Below are positions 27,660 through 37,329 of a stretch of DNA of 54,445 bases, in pieces. The position numbers and the translations under genes were made by a program. Source of the stretch: Cupriavidus campinensis (GTDB taxonomy: Bacteria; Pseudomonadota; Gammaproteobacteria; Burkholderiales; Burkholderiaceae); assembly GCF_905397395.1 (NCBI RefSeq), contig NZ_CAJPVH010000040.1, positions 1 through 54,445 of the forward strand, written 5' to 3'. Below the pieces are notes generated by a model. That model saw only the letters and a program-made list of their open reading frames with translations, was not told the origin of the DNA and searched no databases. The number at the start of each line of letters is the position of its first letter. The first letter of the stretch is position 1.

Positions 27660-29192
27660 TCAGACGTACACCACCTTGTAGCGCTTGCCCACGCGCTCCC
27701 ATTCGTCGGACTCCTGCGCGAGGCTGTACTCGACGAGCGGGTTCGCGTCGATCCACACCTTGGGCAACCGCACCTCGAAACCTTCATCGAGCGCATCCGA
27801 CCGCTGGCTGACCTCGATCTCGGGCAGCTTCACGTCCGCACGGCGCCGGCATAGTACAAACGCCAGACGCAGGCTGAACAGCATGCGCCAGTCGACGAAC
27901 TTGCCGCTGCCGGACAGCTTGCCCAGCTTGCCCGCATGGCCCAGCAGAAGCGTCGCCAGCCGTGCCTGGTCGGTTTTCGAGAAGCCCGGCATGTCCGCAT
28001 GCGTGGCGATATAGGCCGAGTGCTTGTGATAGCCGCTATGCGAAATCGACATGCCGATCTCGTGCAGACTCGCGGCCCAGCCCAGCAGGGCGAGGTTGTC
28101 GTCGCGGCGCTCGTTCGGCGGATCGGGGAACTGGGCGAGCAGTTCGCGCGCGGCCAGCCCTACCCGGCTGGCCTGCGCGCGGTCCACGCCGTAGCGGCGC
28201 ATGAACTGGTCGACGGTGACCGTGCGCATGTCCTCGTGGTGGCTACGGCCGAGCAGGTCGTACAGCACGCCCAGCCGTAGCGCGCCGTCGGTCACGTCCA
28301 TCCGGTCCACGTCGAGTTCGGCGAACACGCCCAGCATGATCGACAGACCGCCCGGCAGTACCGGGATGCGGTCGGCCTTGAGGCCGGCAAGCTTCACGCG
28401 ATTGGCGTTCTCGGCCTTGATCAGCGCGCGCTTGAGCCGCTCCAGGCCCTCGCGCGTGATGCCATGCTCGGCCGGGTTGTCGTTCATGCCGTTCAGTTCG
28501 ATCAACTCGGCCAGCGCACGCGCCGTGCCGGATGATCCCACCGCCTGCTGCCAGCCCGCCGCCCGATACTGGCGCACCAGCACCTGGATCTCGCGCCGCG
28601 CGGCCAGCTCGGCCTGCTTGAACGCGTATTCATCCACGTTGCCGCTGGGAAAGAACTGGCGACTGTGCGACACGCATCCGATATAAAGGCTTTCCATCAG
28701 CTTGGACTGATAGCCGCTGCCAATGATGAACTCGGTGGAACCGCCGCCGATGTCGACCACCAGCCGATTGCCCTGGCAGGCCGGCGCGTCATGCGAGGCG
28801 CCGAGGTAGATCAGCCGCGCCTCTTCGCGCCCGGCGATCACTTCAATGGGGAAGCCGAGCGCACTTTCCGCCTCGATCAGGAATTCGGACGCATTCTTGG
28901 CCACGCGCAGCGTGTTGGTGGCCACGGCGCGCACGTGCTCGGGCGAGAAGTCGCGCAGGCGGTCGCCAAAGCGGCGCAGCGCGTCGATGCCACGCCGCCG
29001 GGCGGGCTGGTCAAGGTATTTGTCAGGCGTGAGGCCGGCAGCAAGCCGCACGGGCTCGCGCAGGGCATCCACCTGGAAGATCTGGCTGGCGGGGCCGGAG
29101 GCCGTGGGCGTCTCGTCCACCCGCCCGATCATCAGGCGGAAGCTGTTGGAACCCATGTCGACGGCGGCCAGCAGGCGGGGATTCTGTGTCAT
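27660..29192 (-). CDS. ppx: exopolyphosphatase (Ppx/GppA family)
   Basis: This encodes 510 residues. The ASKHA-fold phosphate motifs are DMGSNSFRL (12-20) and VVDIGGGSTEFIIG; the C-terminal HD-like domain includes LHEIGMSISHSGYHKHSAYI. It degrades long-chain polyphosphate to phosphate and may also hydrolyse pppGpp. It is divergent from ppk, across a 170-bp region rich in TGTCAT-type elements, so synthesis and degradation of polyphosphate can be co-regulated. ATG 29192 gives the conserved N-terminus; an upstream non-ATG start is less likely. Confidence 0.95.
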   Translation of the reverse strand: MTQNPRLLAAVDMGSNSFRLMIGRVDETPTASGPASQIFQVDALREPVRLAAGLTPDKYLDQPARRRGIDALRRFGDRLRDFSPEHVRAVATNTLRVAKNASEFLIEAESALGFPIEVIAGREEARLIYLGASHDAPACQGNRLVVDIGGGSTEFIIGSGYQSKLMESLYIGCVSHSRQFFPSGNVDEYAFKQAELAARREIQVLVRQYRAAGWQQAVGSSGTARALAELIELNGMNDNPAEHGITREGLERLKRALIKAENANRVKLAGLKADRIPVLPGGLSIMLGVFAELDVDRMDVTDGALRLGVLYDLLGRSHHEDMRTVTVDQFMRRYGVDRAQASRVGLAARELLAQFPDPPNERRDDNLALLGWAASLHEIGMSISHSGYHKHSAYIATHADMPGFSKTDQARLATLLLGHAGKLGKLSGSGKFVDWRMLFSLRLAFVLCRRRADVKLPEIEVSQRSDALDEGFEVRLPKVWIDANPLVEYSLAQESDEWERVGKRYKVVYV

Positions 29193-29363
29193 TGCGTGCG
29201 TAAGTAGCGCAGGATCGGTGCAAGTTTGGCAAGAAACGCGCAAACCGGCCAAACGCGTAAGATTATGTCCTTGTCATGTCCACATCATGACAAAATCAAA
29301 GTGTCATCAAATTGACACGATTCTATGAAAAAGTCGCCACATCGCCAAAATAAGGTTCTACAC
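29193..29363. promoter_or_regulatory. ppx/ppk divergent regulatory region
   Basis: TGTCAT occurs at 29272 and 29302 on the plus strand, and ATGACA/TTGACA at 29287 and 29312. TTGTCATG (29271-29278) and CATGACAA (29286-29293) form a perfect 8-bp inverted repeat. On the 11-bp grid from 29272 the central TCA is kept in four units. This may be a degenerate PhoB site; no textbook sigma-70 pair is clear for either gene. Confidence 0.45.
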
Positions 29364-31445
29364 ATGATGACGACGCCGCCCGGCACGCTGCTGAACCGCG
29401 AGCTTGGCATTCTGGAATTCAATGCGCGCGTGCTGGCGCAAGCCGCCGACCCCAACGTACCGCTGCTGGAAAGGCTGAAGTTCATCTGCATCGTCTCCAG
29501 CAATCTGGACGAGTTTTTTGAAATCCGCATGGCGGGGCTGAAGGAGCAGATGCGCGATAACGCATCGGGCCTGACGCCCGATGGTCTCTCCTTCCTCCAG
29601 ACCTATCAGCTCGTCACGGAGCGCACACAGCGGCTTGTGGCCTCGCAGTATGACATGCTGCAGAACGTGATCTTCCCCGCGCTCGAGCAGGAAGGCGTGT
29701 TTTTTCACCTGACCAACACCTGGACCGACGACCAGCGCCAATGGGCGCGCGACTTCTTCACGCGCGAGCTTGGTCCAGTGCTGACGCCGATCGCGCTGGA
29801 TCCCGCGCATCCGTTTCCGCGCGTGCTCAACAAGAGCCTGAACTTCGTGGTCGAACTGTCCGGCAAGGACGCCTTCGGCCGCGACGCCGACCTCGCCATC
29901 GTGCAGGCGCCGCGCGCGCTGCCACGCGTGGTGCGCATGCCGGAGAAGCTGTCCGGCTACCCATATGGCTTTGTGATGCTGTCCTCATTCATGCAGGCGT
30001 TCGTGCATGAACTGTTCCCCGCCATCGACGTGGAGGGCTGCTATCAGTTCCGCGTCACCCGCAATTCCGACCTGTTCGTCTCCGAAGACGACATCACCGA
30101 CCTGCGCGAGGCGCTCCAGGGCGAGTTGCCGGCCCGGCATTTCGGCGATACGGTGCGGCTCGAGGTCTCGTCCGATACTCCGCCCGCGCTCTCGCGCCGG
30201 CTGCTGCTGGAATCGGGCCTGACCGAGCAGGACCTGTACCGCGTGAGCGGCCCGGTGAACCTGGTGCGGCTGATGCAGATTCCCGATCTGGTCGACCGCC
30301 CTGCCCTCAAATACCCGCCGCACGTGCCGGCGCCGGTCAAGCCGCTCCAGGCCGGACTGGGCATGTTCGACGTGATCCGCCAGCAGGATGTGCTCCTGCA
30401 CCATCCGTACGAGAGCTTCACCTCCGTGCTCGACCTGCTGCAACTCGCCGCGGCCGACCCGAATGTCGTGGCGATCAAGCAGACCGTGTACCGCACCGGC
30501 AACGAGTCGGCGGTCATGGAAGCGCTGATGACCGCCGCACGCAATGGCAAGGAAGTCACGGTGGTGGTGGAGCTGCTGGCGCGCTTCGACGAGGAGACCA
30601 ACATCAACTGGGCAGAGCGGCTCGAGTCCGCCGGCGCCCACGTGGTCTACGGCGTGGTGGGCCACAAGTGCCACGCCAAGATGCTGCTGATCGTGCGGCG
30701 CGAGGCAGCCGGTCCGAAGGCCAAGCAGGTGACCCTGCGCCGCTATGCCCACCTGGGCACCGGCAACTACCATCCGCGCACCGCCCGGTTGTACACGGAC
30801 TTCGGCCTGCTGACCGCCAACGAGAAGGTCTGCGAAGACGTGCACCACGTGTTCCAGCTGCTCACCGGCACCGCGGGCACGATCCGGCTGAACCACCTCT
30901 GGCAGTCGCCGTTCACGATGCACAGCAACCTCGTGGAGCATATCCGCGCGGAGGCGCGCAATGCGCGGGCGGGCAAGCGGGCGCGCATCATCGCCAAGAT
31001 GAATGCGCTGCTGGAGCCGTCGATCATCGACGAACTCTACAAGGCGTCGCGCGCCGGCGTGAAGATCGACCTGATCGTGCGCGGCGTGTGCGCGCTGCGG
31101 CCGGGCGTGCCGGGGATGTCGGACAACATCACCGTGCGGTCGGTGGTAGGCCGCTTCCTGGAGCACCATCGGGTCTACTACTTCCGTGCCGATGGCGAGG
31201 ACGTGCTCTACCTGTCGAGCGCCGACTGGATGGATCGCAACCTGTTCCGCCGCGTGGAGGTGGCCTTCCCGGTGCTGGATCGCACGCTGAAGGCGCGCGT
31301 GATCAAGGAAAGCCTGCAGGTGCACCTGCGCGACAACGCGTCGGCGTGGCTCATGCAGCCGGACGGCCAGTACGTGCGCAAGCGCTCGGTGGCCAAGCGG
31401 CAGCTCGTGAGCCAGGCGGAACTGCTGAGGATGTTCGGGAACTGA
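29364..31445 (+). CDS. ppk1: polyphosphate kinase 1
   Basis: This encodes 693 residues. The N domain (LLNRELGILEFNARVL), head domain and two phospholipase D-like C-terminal domains are present. The autophosphorylated His is His437 in GHKCHAKML; YRTGNESAVMEAL and HLGTGNYHPRTARLYTDFGLL are standard PPK1 blocks. It polymerises the gamma phosphate of ATP into polyphosphate, reversibly. ATG 29364 has AAGG 7 nt upstream and gives the usual N-terminus; an ATG at 29325 lacks a binding site. It converges with phoR. Confidence 0.96.
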   Translation: MMTTPPGTLLNRELGILEFNARVLAQAADPNVPLLERLKFICIVSSNLDEFFEIRMAGLKEQMRDNASGLTPDGLSFLQTYQLVTERTQRLVASQYDMLQNVIFPALEQEGVFFHLTNTWTDDQRQWARDFFTRELGPVLTPIALDPAHPFPRVLNKSLNFVVELSGKDAFGRDADLAIVQAPRALPRVVRMPEKLSGYPYGFVMLSSFMQAFVHELFPAIDVEGCYQFRVTRNSDLFVSEDDITDLREALQGELPARHFGDTVRLEVSSDTPPALSRRLLLESGLTEQDLYRVSGPVNLVRLMQIPDLVDRPALKYPPHVPAPVKPLQAGLGMFDVIRQQDVLLHHPYESFTSVLDLLQLAAADPNVVAIKQTVYRTGNESAVMEALMTAARNGKEVTVVVELLARFDEETNINWAERLESAGAHVVYGVVGHKCHAKMLLIVRREAAGPKAKQVTLRRYAHLGTGNYHPRTARLYTDFGLLTANEKVCEDVHHVFQLLTGTAGTIRLNHLWQSPFTMHSNLVEHIRAEARNARAGKRARIIAKMNALLEPSIIDELYKASRAGVKIDLIVRGVCALRPGVPGMSDNITVRSVVGRFLEHHRVYYFRADGEDVLYLSSADWMDRNLFRRVEVAFPVLDRTLKARVIKESLQVHLRDNASAWLMQPDGQYVRKRSVAKRQLVSQAELLRMFGN

Positions 31446-31459
31446 GAGGTTCGCCGATT

Positions 31460-31487
31460 CGCCCCTTCCCGCGTGCGGGAGGGGGCG
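31460..31487. terminator. stem-loop between ppk and phoR
   Basis: A 13-bp stem with one G-U pair (31460-31472 with 31475-31487) and a minimal loop. The T run is poor (ATTTG), so it is a weak intrinsic terminator or an mRNA end barrier for both converging transcripts. Confidence 0.55.
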
Positions 31488-31505
31488 ATTTGCCGTGACC
31501 CTGTG

Positions 31506-32852
31506 TTACGCCGCGTGGCGGCGCGGGTCCGGCAGTTGCGGTGCCACGGCCGCCGGCTCATAGCCGCTGCGGTCCGTCGGGAAGACGATCCGGAAGGTGC
31601 TGCCGCGCCCGACCTCGCTGGTCACGCGCAGGTCCGCATGGTGGCGCGACAGGACGTGCTTGACGATGGCCAGTCCCAGACCGGTACCGCCCGTGTCGCG
31701 AGAGCGGCTGCGGTCCACGCGGTAGAACCGCTCGGTCAGGCGCGGGATGTGCTCGGGTGCAATGCCCAGCCCCGTATCGCTGACCGAAAACACCGAATGC
31801 CCGTCGGTATAGCTCAGCCGGATCGCAATCCGCCCGCCGTCCGGCGTGTAGCGCACCGCGTTCGACACCAGATTGCCCAGCGCCGACAACAGCTCGCTCT
31901 CCGCCCCGCGCAGCACCACACCTGCGTCGATCTCCGCAGCGATCTGGTGGCGGCCCTGCGACAGCGCCTCCGCATCGTGCACGAGGTGGGCCGCCAGCGC
32001 ACCCACGTGTACGCGGTCCTGTGTCGGCGGCTGCACATCGCTCTCCAGTTTGGCCAGCGCCAGCAGGTCTTCGACAATGCGCTGCATGCGCATCGACTGC
32101 ACCAGCATCAGGTCCACGTAGCGCCTGCGGTCTTCCTCGGACACCGGCAGGTCGCGCACCGTCTCCAGGAAGCCGGTAAGCACGGTCAGCGGCGTCTTCA
32201 ATTCATGCGACACATTGGCCACGAAATCGCGCCGCATGGCTTCGGTGTTTTCCACCTTGGTGATGTCCTGCGTCAGCACGAGCTTGCGGCTCTCGCCGTA
32301 AGGAAGGATCTGGACAGAGGTGATGTTGCGCTTGTGCTCGCCCATGTCGCGCATGACCAGCGGTTCGTCGTAGCGTTCTCGGGTCAGATACTGGATGAAC
32401 TCGGGGCGGCGGATCAGGTGCGTGATGCGCTGGCGCACATCGCGCCGCGCGTTCAGGCCGAAATGCTGCTCGGCCACGCCGTTGCACCATTCGATCTGGT
32501 CGGCGTCGTCCAGCATCAGCACACCGTACGGCGATGCCTGGATGGCCTGGATAAAGCGCGTGTGCTGCTGCTCCACCTGGAGCACCTGCGTGCGCCAGCG
32601 CTTGACCAGCCGATGCAGCCGGTAATAGACCTCGCCCCAGAGCCCCAGCGCGCTCGGGATTTCGCCATAGGCGGGGGCGTCGAGCACCTTCCACAGCCGG
32701 TTGATCTGGAACAGGTAGTAGCAAAGCTGCAGGAACAGCGCGATACAAAGGAAGGTCAGGCCGGCTACCGGCCCCACAAAGACGTACAGACCGGCGGCGA
32801 TGACCGCCAGGCTGACGAGGATGGCCGCAGATCGGGCCCAGATGACATTCAT
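31506..32852 (-). CDS. phoR: phosphate regulon sensor histidine kinase PhoR
   Basis: This encodes 448 residues. Two N-terminal helices (about 8-26 and 30-48) have a very short periplasmic loop, as in PhoR, so sensing is through PstSCAB-PhoU rather than a periplasmic domain. A PAS domain (about 95-200, ASPYGVLMLDDADQIEWCN) is followed by the H box SHELKTPL with His216 and an ATPase with N box, GLGIAPEHIPRLTERFYRVD and TGLGLAIVKHV. It phosphorylates PhoB in low phosphate. It is the last gene of the pst-pho operon, 154 nt after phoB. Confidence 0.96.
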   Translation of the reverse strand: MNVIWARSAAILVSLAVIAAGLYVFVGPVAGLTFLCIALFLQLCYYLFQINRLWKVLDAPAYGEIPSALGLWGEVYYRLHRLVKRWRTQVLQVEQQHTRFIQAIQASPYGVLMLDDADQIEWCNGVAEQHFGLNARRDVRQRITHLIRRPEFIQYLTRERYDEPLVMRDMGEHKRNITSVQILPYGESRKLVLTQDITKVENTEAMRRDFVANVSHELKTPLTVLTGFLETVRDLPVSEEDRRRYVDLMLVQSMRMQRIVEDLLALAKLESDVQPPTQDRVHVGALAAHLVHDAEALSQGRHQIAAEIDAGVVLRGAESELLSALGNLVSNAVRYTPDGGRIAIRLSYTDGHSVFSVSDTGLGIAPEHIPRLTERFYRVDRSRSRDTGGTGLGLAIVKHVLSRHHADLRVTSEVGRGSTFRIVFPTDRSGYEPAAVAPQLPDPRRHAA

Positions 32853-33006
32853 GAGAGGGATGTGGAGTCAGGCGGCCGGCCGGATGCCGGGTCGACCGCA
32901 GTCATTGCGACGGAGTGTGCCACGATTCCGCCGTGGCGATGGTGCCGGCGCGGCCCCTCTTACTGCTGCTCCGCGCCAGACTTGCCAGGATCTGGCGGCC
33001 GGCGGA

Positions 33007-33714
33007 TCAGTGGCTCGGCGAGCGTGCCAGCCGATACCCGCTGCCGCGTACCGTCTCGATCATATTGCTGTAGCCCCCGGGCGTCAGCGCGGCGCGCAGG
33101 CGCTTGATGTGCACGTCTACCGTCCGCTCTTCCACGAACACGTGGTCGCCCCAGACCTGATCGAGCAATTGTGACCGACTGTGCACACGCTCCGGATGGG
33201 TCATCAGGAAATGCAGCAAACGGAACTCGGTCGGACCGAGGTCGAGCTTGATCGGGCCGGTGTCGTCCTGACCGGTCACACGATGCGTGGCCGGGTCCAG
33301 CCGCAGGCCGTTGATGGCCACCACGTCGTCGGTCAGTTGCGGCGCACGGCGGCGCAGCACGGCCTTGATGCGGGCCAGCAACTCCTTGGGCGAGAACGGC
33401 TTGGTCACGTAGTCATCCGCGCCAGCCTCGAGCCCCATCACCTTGTCCTGCTCCTCGCTGCGGGCGGTGAGCATGATGATGGGAATCTGCTTGGTGCGGT
33501 CGTTGGTACGCAACTCCTTGGCGAAGGTCGCGCCCGACTTGCCCGGAAGCATCCAGTCCAGCAACACGAGGTCTGGCAGGACATCGCTCATCAGCGACAG
33601 CGCCTGTTCGGCGTTGTACGCTCGGATTGGATAGTGCCCCGCGTGCTGCAGGTTGACGGCGATCAGTTCCGCAATCGCCGGTTCGTCTTCGACAACGAGA
33701 ATACTGCTTGGCAT
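33007..33714 (-). CDS. phoB: phosphate regulon response regulator PhoB
   Basis: This encodes 235 residues: receiver domain with phosphoacceptor Asp53 (LVLLDWMLPG), switch Thr in IIMLTARSEE and Lys in YVTKPFSPKEL, then an OmpR-type winged helix (about 135-230) with the recognition helix region TVDVHIKRLRAALTPGG. It binds 11-bp direct repeats of TGTCA-type half-sites; such sites occur before pstS and olsB in this window. It lies 35 nt after phoU, so it is part of the pst operon and should be autoregulated through the pstS promoter. Confidence 0.97.
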   Translation of the reverse strand: MPSSILVVEDEPAIAELIAVNLQHAGHYPIRAYNAEQALSLMSDVLPDLVLLDWMLPGKSGATFAKELRTNDRTKQIPIIMLTARSEEQDKVMGLEAGADDYVTKPFSPKELLARIKAVLRRRAPQLTDDVVAINGLRLDPATHRVTGQDDTGPIKLDLGPTEFRLLHFLMTHPERVHSRSQLLDQVWGDHVFVEERTVDVHIKRLRAALTPGGYSNMIETVRGSGYRLARSPSH

Positions 33715-33749
33715 GTATGTTTTCTCCGCTCTCAGTCTTGCCGCCAGGG

Positions 33750-34454
33750 TCAGCTCAGCGCTTCGCGCTCCATATCCTCGCGCGAGGTATGACGCACGTC
33801 CGTCCCCTTGACGATGTAGATGATGAATTCTGCAATATTCTTGGCATGATCGCCGATTCGTTCGATCGCCTTGGCGATGAACAGGAAGTCCAGCGCCACC
33901 GAAATCGAGCGCGGGTCTTCCATCATGTAGGTGATCAGCTTGCGCACGAAGGCGCGGAATTCATCGTCGATGGCCTTGTCGTCCTTGACGATGCGCGCGG
34001 CCGCCACGGTGTCCAGCCGGGCGAAGGCATCCAGCGCCTGGCGCAGCAGCGTGATGGCCATCTCCCCCGACAGCTTCACCTCGGAGTAGTTGATATTGTG
34101 CGCCGCCGCGTCTTCCATGATGTGCTTGGTGCGCTTGGCCACCTTCTCGGCCTCGTCGCCGGCGCGCTCCAGGTTGGTGATGGTCTTCGAGATGGCCATC
34201 ACCAGGCGCAGGTCGCGCGCGGTGGGCTGCCGGCGCGCGATGATGTTGTTGCAGTCCGCGTCGATCTCCACTTCCAGCGCGTTGAGCTGCTGCTCGCGGG
34301 CGATGACCTGGTCAGCCAGATCGGCGTCGAAGTCCGCCAGCGCGCGCATGGCGAGCTCGATCTGCGACTCGACCAGCCCGCCCATCTGCAGCAGCTTGGT
34401 GTTGATCGCGTTGAGGTCGGCGTCGAACTGGGTCGACAGGTGCTTGTCAGTCAT
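33750..34454 (-). CDS. phoU: phosphate transport regulator PhoU
   Basis: This encodes 234 residues, all helical, made of two repeated three-helix bundles with the metal-cluster motifs E(A)xxDxxxD (ISKTITNLERAGDEAEKVA and AKAIERIGDHAKNIAEF). It links the PstSCAB transporter to PhoR and keeps PhoB inactive when phosphate is plentiful. AGGAGA precedes the ATG at 34454. The frame is open upstream inside pstB, but without homology. Confidence 0.96.
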   Translation of the reverse strand: MTDKHLSTQFDADLNAINTKLLQMGGLVESQIELAMRALADFDADLADQVIAREQQLNALEVEIDADCNNIIARRQPTARDLRLVMAISKTITNLERAGDEAEKVAKRTKHIMEDAAAHNINYSEVKLSGEMAITLLRQALDAFARLDTVAAARIVKDDKAIDDEFRAFVRKLITYMMEDPRSISVALDFLFIAKAIERIGDHAKNIAEFIIYIVKGTDVRHTSREDMEREALS

Positions 34455-34489
34455 GATGTTCTCCTGGCCGGGGCGTGGAAGGTCTGCGA

Positions 34490-35278
34490 TCAGCCGAAGC
34501 GGCCGGTGATGTAATCCTCGGTTTCCTTGCGGTGCGGCTTGATGAAGATCTTCTCGGTCTCGCCGAACTCGATCAGCTCGCCCAGGTACATGTAGGCGGT
34601 GTAGTCCGAGCAGCGCGCGGCCTGCTGCATGTTGTGGGTAACGATGACCACCGTGTACTCGTCCTTGAGTTCGGCAATCAGTTCCTCGATGCGGCCGGTG
34701 GAGATCGGGTCCAGCGCCGAGCACGGTTCGTCGAGCAGCAGCACTTCCGGACGGATGGCGATGCCGCGCGCGATGCACAGGCGCTGCTGCTGGCCGCCCG
34801 AGAGGCCGTAGCCCGACTGGTGCAGCTTGTCCTTGGCCTCGTTCCACAGCGCAGCCTTCGAGAGCGCCCACTCCACGCGGTCGTCCATTTCGGAGCGCGA
34901 GAGCTTCTCGAACAGGCGCACCCCGAAGGCGATGTTGTCATAGATCGACATCGGGAACGGCGTGGGCTTCTGGAACACCATGCCCACCTTGGCGCGCAGC
35001 AGCGCGATGTCCTGCTTGCTGGCCAGCAGGTTCTCGCCGTCCATGTTGATCTCGCCCTCGGCCCGTTGCTCCGGGTACAGCGCGAACATCTTGTTGAAGG
35101 TGCGCAGCAGCGTGGACTTGCCGCAGCCGGACGGGCCGATGAACGCGGTCACCTTGCGGTCCGGGATGGACATGTTGATGTGCTTCAGCGCGTGGAACTG
35201 ACCGTAGTAGAAGTTCAGGTTCCGCACGTCGATCTTGGCGCGCACGGTGTCGGGAATGTCGATGACGGTAGAGGTCAT
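34490..35278 (-). CDS. pstB: phosphate ABC importer ATP-binding protein
   Basis: This encodes 262 residues. Walker A GPSGCGKS is at 48-55, signature LSGGQQQR at 159-166, Walker [14 protein letters not shown] follows, and the switch His is in [20 protein letters not shown]. The Pst-specific segment [17 protein letters not shown] is intact. It is 35 nt ahead of phoU. Confidence 0.97.
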   Translation of the reverse strand: MTSTVIDIPDTVRAKIDVRNLNFYYGQFHALKHINMSIPDRKVTAFIGPSGCGKSTLLRTFNKMFALYPEQRAEGEINMDGENLLASKQDIALLRAKVGMVFQKPTPFPMSIYDNIAFGVRLFEKLSRSEMDDRVEWALSKAALWNEAKDKLHQSGYGLSGGQQQRLCIARGIAIRPEVLLLDEPCSALDPISTGRIEELIAELKDEYTVVIVTHNMQQAARCSDYTAYMYLGELIEFGETEKIFIKPHRKETEDYITGRFG

Positions 35279-35324
35279 GCTCGTGTCTCGCTGGAATTCG
35301 ATGATCGGGGCACGTGGCGCCGGC

Positions 35325-36227
35325 TTATTTCTTGAACAGCATGCGCGCGACGATATTCAGCGCGAGCACACCGATGGTAATCAGGAACACACCGGCCCAG
35401 GCCAGTTGCTGCCATTCGGTGAACGGGCTCATCGCGAAGCGGAAGATCGTCACCGGCAGGTTGGCCATCGGCTTGTTCAGGTCGCTGGTCCAGAACTGGT
35501 TGGACAGCGCGGTGAACAGCAGCGGCGCGGTCTCGCCGGCGATACGGGCCACGGCCAGCAGCACGCCGGTGACGATGCCCGCATACGACGACTTGACCGT
35601 GATCGCCATCACCATCTTCCACTTCGGCGTGCCCAGGGCCACGGCGGCCTCGCGCAGCGCGTTCGGCACCAGGTTCAGCATGTTCTCGGTGGTGCGGACC
35701 ACGATGGGAATCTGCAGCAGCGCCAGCGCACAGATGCCGGCCCAGCCCGAGAAGTGCCCCATGCGCGTCACCACCAGCGCATAGACGAACAGGCCGATCA
35801 CGATGGACGGCGCCGACAGCAGGATGTCGTTGATAAAGCGGATCAGGCTGGCCAGCGGGGACTTCTGGCCATACTCGGCCAGGTAGATGCCGGCCAGGAT
35901 GCCCAGCGGCGTGCCGAACAGCGTGGCCACGCCCACCATCACGAAGCTGCCGAAGATGGCGTTGGCCAGGCCGCCACCGGCGGTGTTGGGCGCCGGGGTC
36001 ATCTGGGTGAACAGGTCGAGCGACAGGCCGCCCACGCCCAGCGAGATGGTGGTCCAGAGAATCCACGCGAGCCAGAACAGGCCGAAGAGCATGGCCGCGA
36101 GCGACGCGGTCAGCGCGTAGACGTTCATGCGCCGGCGCGAAGCCTGCAGCCGGGTGCGCACGGCGTCCGCATCGGGGCGAACGGCCGGGATCTGCGTGGC
36201 AGACACGGTTTGGCTGGCTTGGTTCAT
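35325..36227 (-). CDS. pstA: phosphate ABC importer permease PstA
   Basis: This encodes 300 residues with six membrane helices (the first at about 38-62). The EAA-like loop [25 protein letters not shown] meets PstB. The [20 protein letters not shown] segment is typical of PstA. The ATG overlaps the pstC stop (ATGA, 36224-36227). Confidence 0.96.
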   Translation of the reverse strand: MNQASQTVSATQIPAVRPDADAVRTRLQASRRRMNVYALTASLAAMLFGLFWLAWILWTTISLGVGGLSLDLFTQMTPAPNTAGGGLANAIFGSFVMVGVATLFGTPLGILAGIYLAEYGQKSPLASLIRFINDILLSAPSIVIGLFVYALVVTRMGHFSGWAGICALALLQIPIVVRTTENMLNLVPNALREAAVALGTPKWKMVMAITVKSSYAGIVTGVLLAVARIAGETAPLLFTALSNQFWTSDLNKPMANLPVTIFRFAMSPFTEWQQLAWAGVFLITIGVLALNIVARMLFKK

Positions 36228-37189
36228 TTGCCCCCCTCATTCTTGGCAAGGCGCAGCAGCAGCACTTTGGACAGCGCCAGCACCACGAAGGTAATGAAGA
36301 ACAGGATCAGGCCCAGTTCCATCAGCGCGGCCGTGTGCAGGCCGGCGCCGGCTTCGGCGAACTCGTTCGCCAGCGCCGAGGTGATGGAGTTGCCGGGCGA
36401 GAACAGCGAGACGTTGTCCAGCAGGTTGGTGTTGCCGATCACGAAGGTCACGGCCATGGTCTCGCCGAGCGCGCGGCCCAGGCCGAGCATCACGCCACCG
36501 ATCACGCCGGCCCGGGTGTACGGCAGCACCACGCGCCACATCACCTCCCAGGTGGTGCAGCCCACGCCGTACGCCGATTCCTTCAGCAGCACCGGGGTCA
36601 CTTCGAACACGTCGCGCATCACCGAGGCGATGTACGGGATGATCATGATCGCCAGGATCACGCCCGCGCACAGCAGGCCGATCCCCAGCGGCGCACCCTG
36701 GAACAGCTTGCCGATCACGGGTACCTGGCCAATCGTATTGGCCAGCGGCCGCTGGAAGTACTCGCCGAAGATGGGCGAGAACACGAGCAGGCCCCACATG
36801 CCGTAGACGATGGAGGGCACGGCGGCAAGCAGCTCGATGGCGGTGCCAAGCGGCCGGCGCAGCCAGGCGGGCGACAGCTCGGTCAGGAACAGGGCGATGC
36901 CGAAGCTGACCGGCACAGCGATGATGAGCGCGATGATCGAGGTGATCAGCGTGCCGTAAATGGGGACCAGGGCGCCGTAGACGTCGGCGGGCGGATCCCA
37001 TTCGGCGTTCCACAGGAACGAGATGCCGAATTTCTGGATCGAGGGCCAGGCGCTGAACGCCAGGGAGACGATGATGCCGCCCAGCAGCAGCAGCGTCACG
37101 ATGGCGGCGCCGCGCGTCAGGCCGCCGAACAGGATGTCGCCCATGCGGCTGGGGGGCCGGACGGCGGGGAGATCGGGCGTAGTGGCCAT
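36224..37189 (-). CDS. pstC: phosphate ABC importer permease PstC
   Basis: This encodes 321 residues from ATG 37189 ([15 protein letters not shown]); a TTG nine codons upstream opens the same frame but has no better binding site. The six-helix permease has the PstC blocks [34 protein letters not shown] and the EAA loop [25 protein letters not shown]. It forms the channel with PstA. A large hairpin lies between it and pstS. Confidence 0.95.
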   Translation of the reverse strand: MATTPDLPAVRPPSRMGDILFGGLTRGAAIVTLLLLGGIIVSLAFSAWPSIQKFGISFLWNAEWDPPADVYGALVPIYGTLITSIIALIIAVPVSFGIALFLTELSPAWLRRPLGTAIELLAAVPSIVYGMWGLLVFSPIFGEYFQRPLANTIGQVPVIGKLFQGAPLGIGLLCAGVILAIMIIPYIASVMRDVFEVTPVLLKESAYGVGCTTWEVMWRVVLPYTRAGVIGGVMLGLGRALGETMAVTFVIGNTNLLDNVSLFSPGNSITSALANEFAEAGAGLHTAALMELGLILFFITFVVLALSKVLLLRLAKNEGGK

Positions 37190-37222
37190 GGTGGGATATG
37201 GAGTGCGTGGATGCAAGCGGCA

Positions 37223-37256
37223 CGGCCCGCCTCAGTTGGATTACCTGGGCGGGCCG
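37223..37256 (-). promoter_or_regulatory. hairpin between pstS and pstC
   Basis: CGGCCCGCC (37223-37231) and GGCGGGCCG (37248-37256) form a perfect 9-bp, all-GC stem with a 16-nt loop in the 140-nt pstS-pstC gap. It has no T run. Such structures often protect the upstream binding-protein mRNA and lower downstream expression, which would suit the excess of PstS over the membrane subunits. Confidence 0.5.
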
Positions 37257-37329
37257 GCCAGCCCTGCGGATGACAGGGCACGCGATCCCGTGGATCCTCG
37301 CGCCCTGCCCGTGCCGTCAGTACAGCAGC

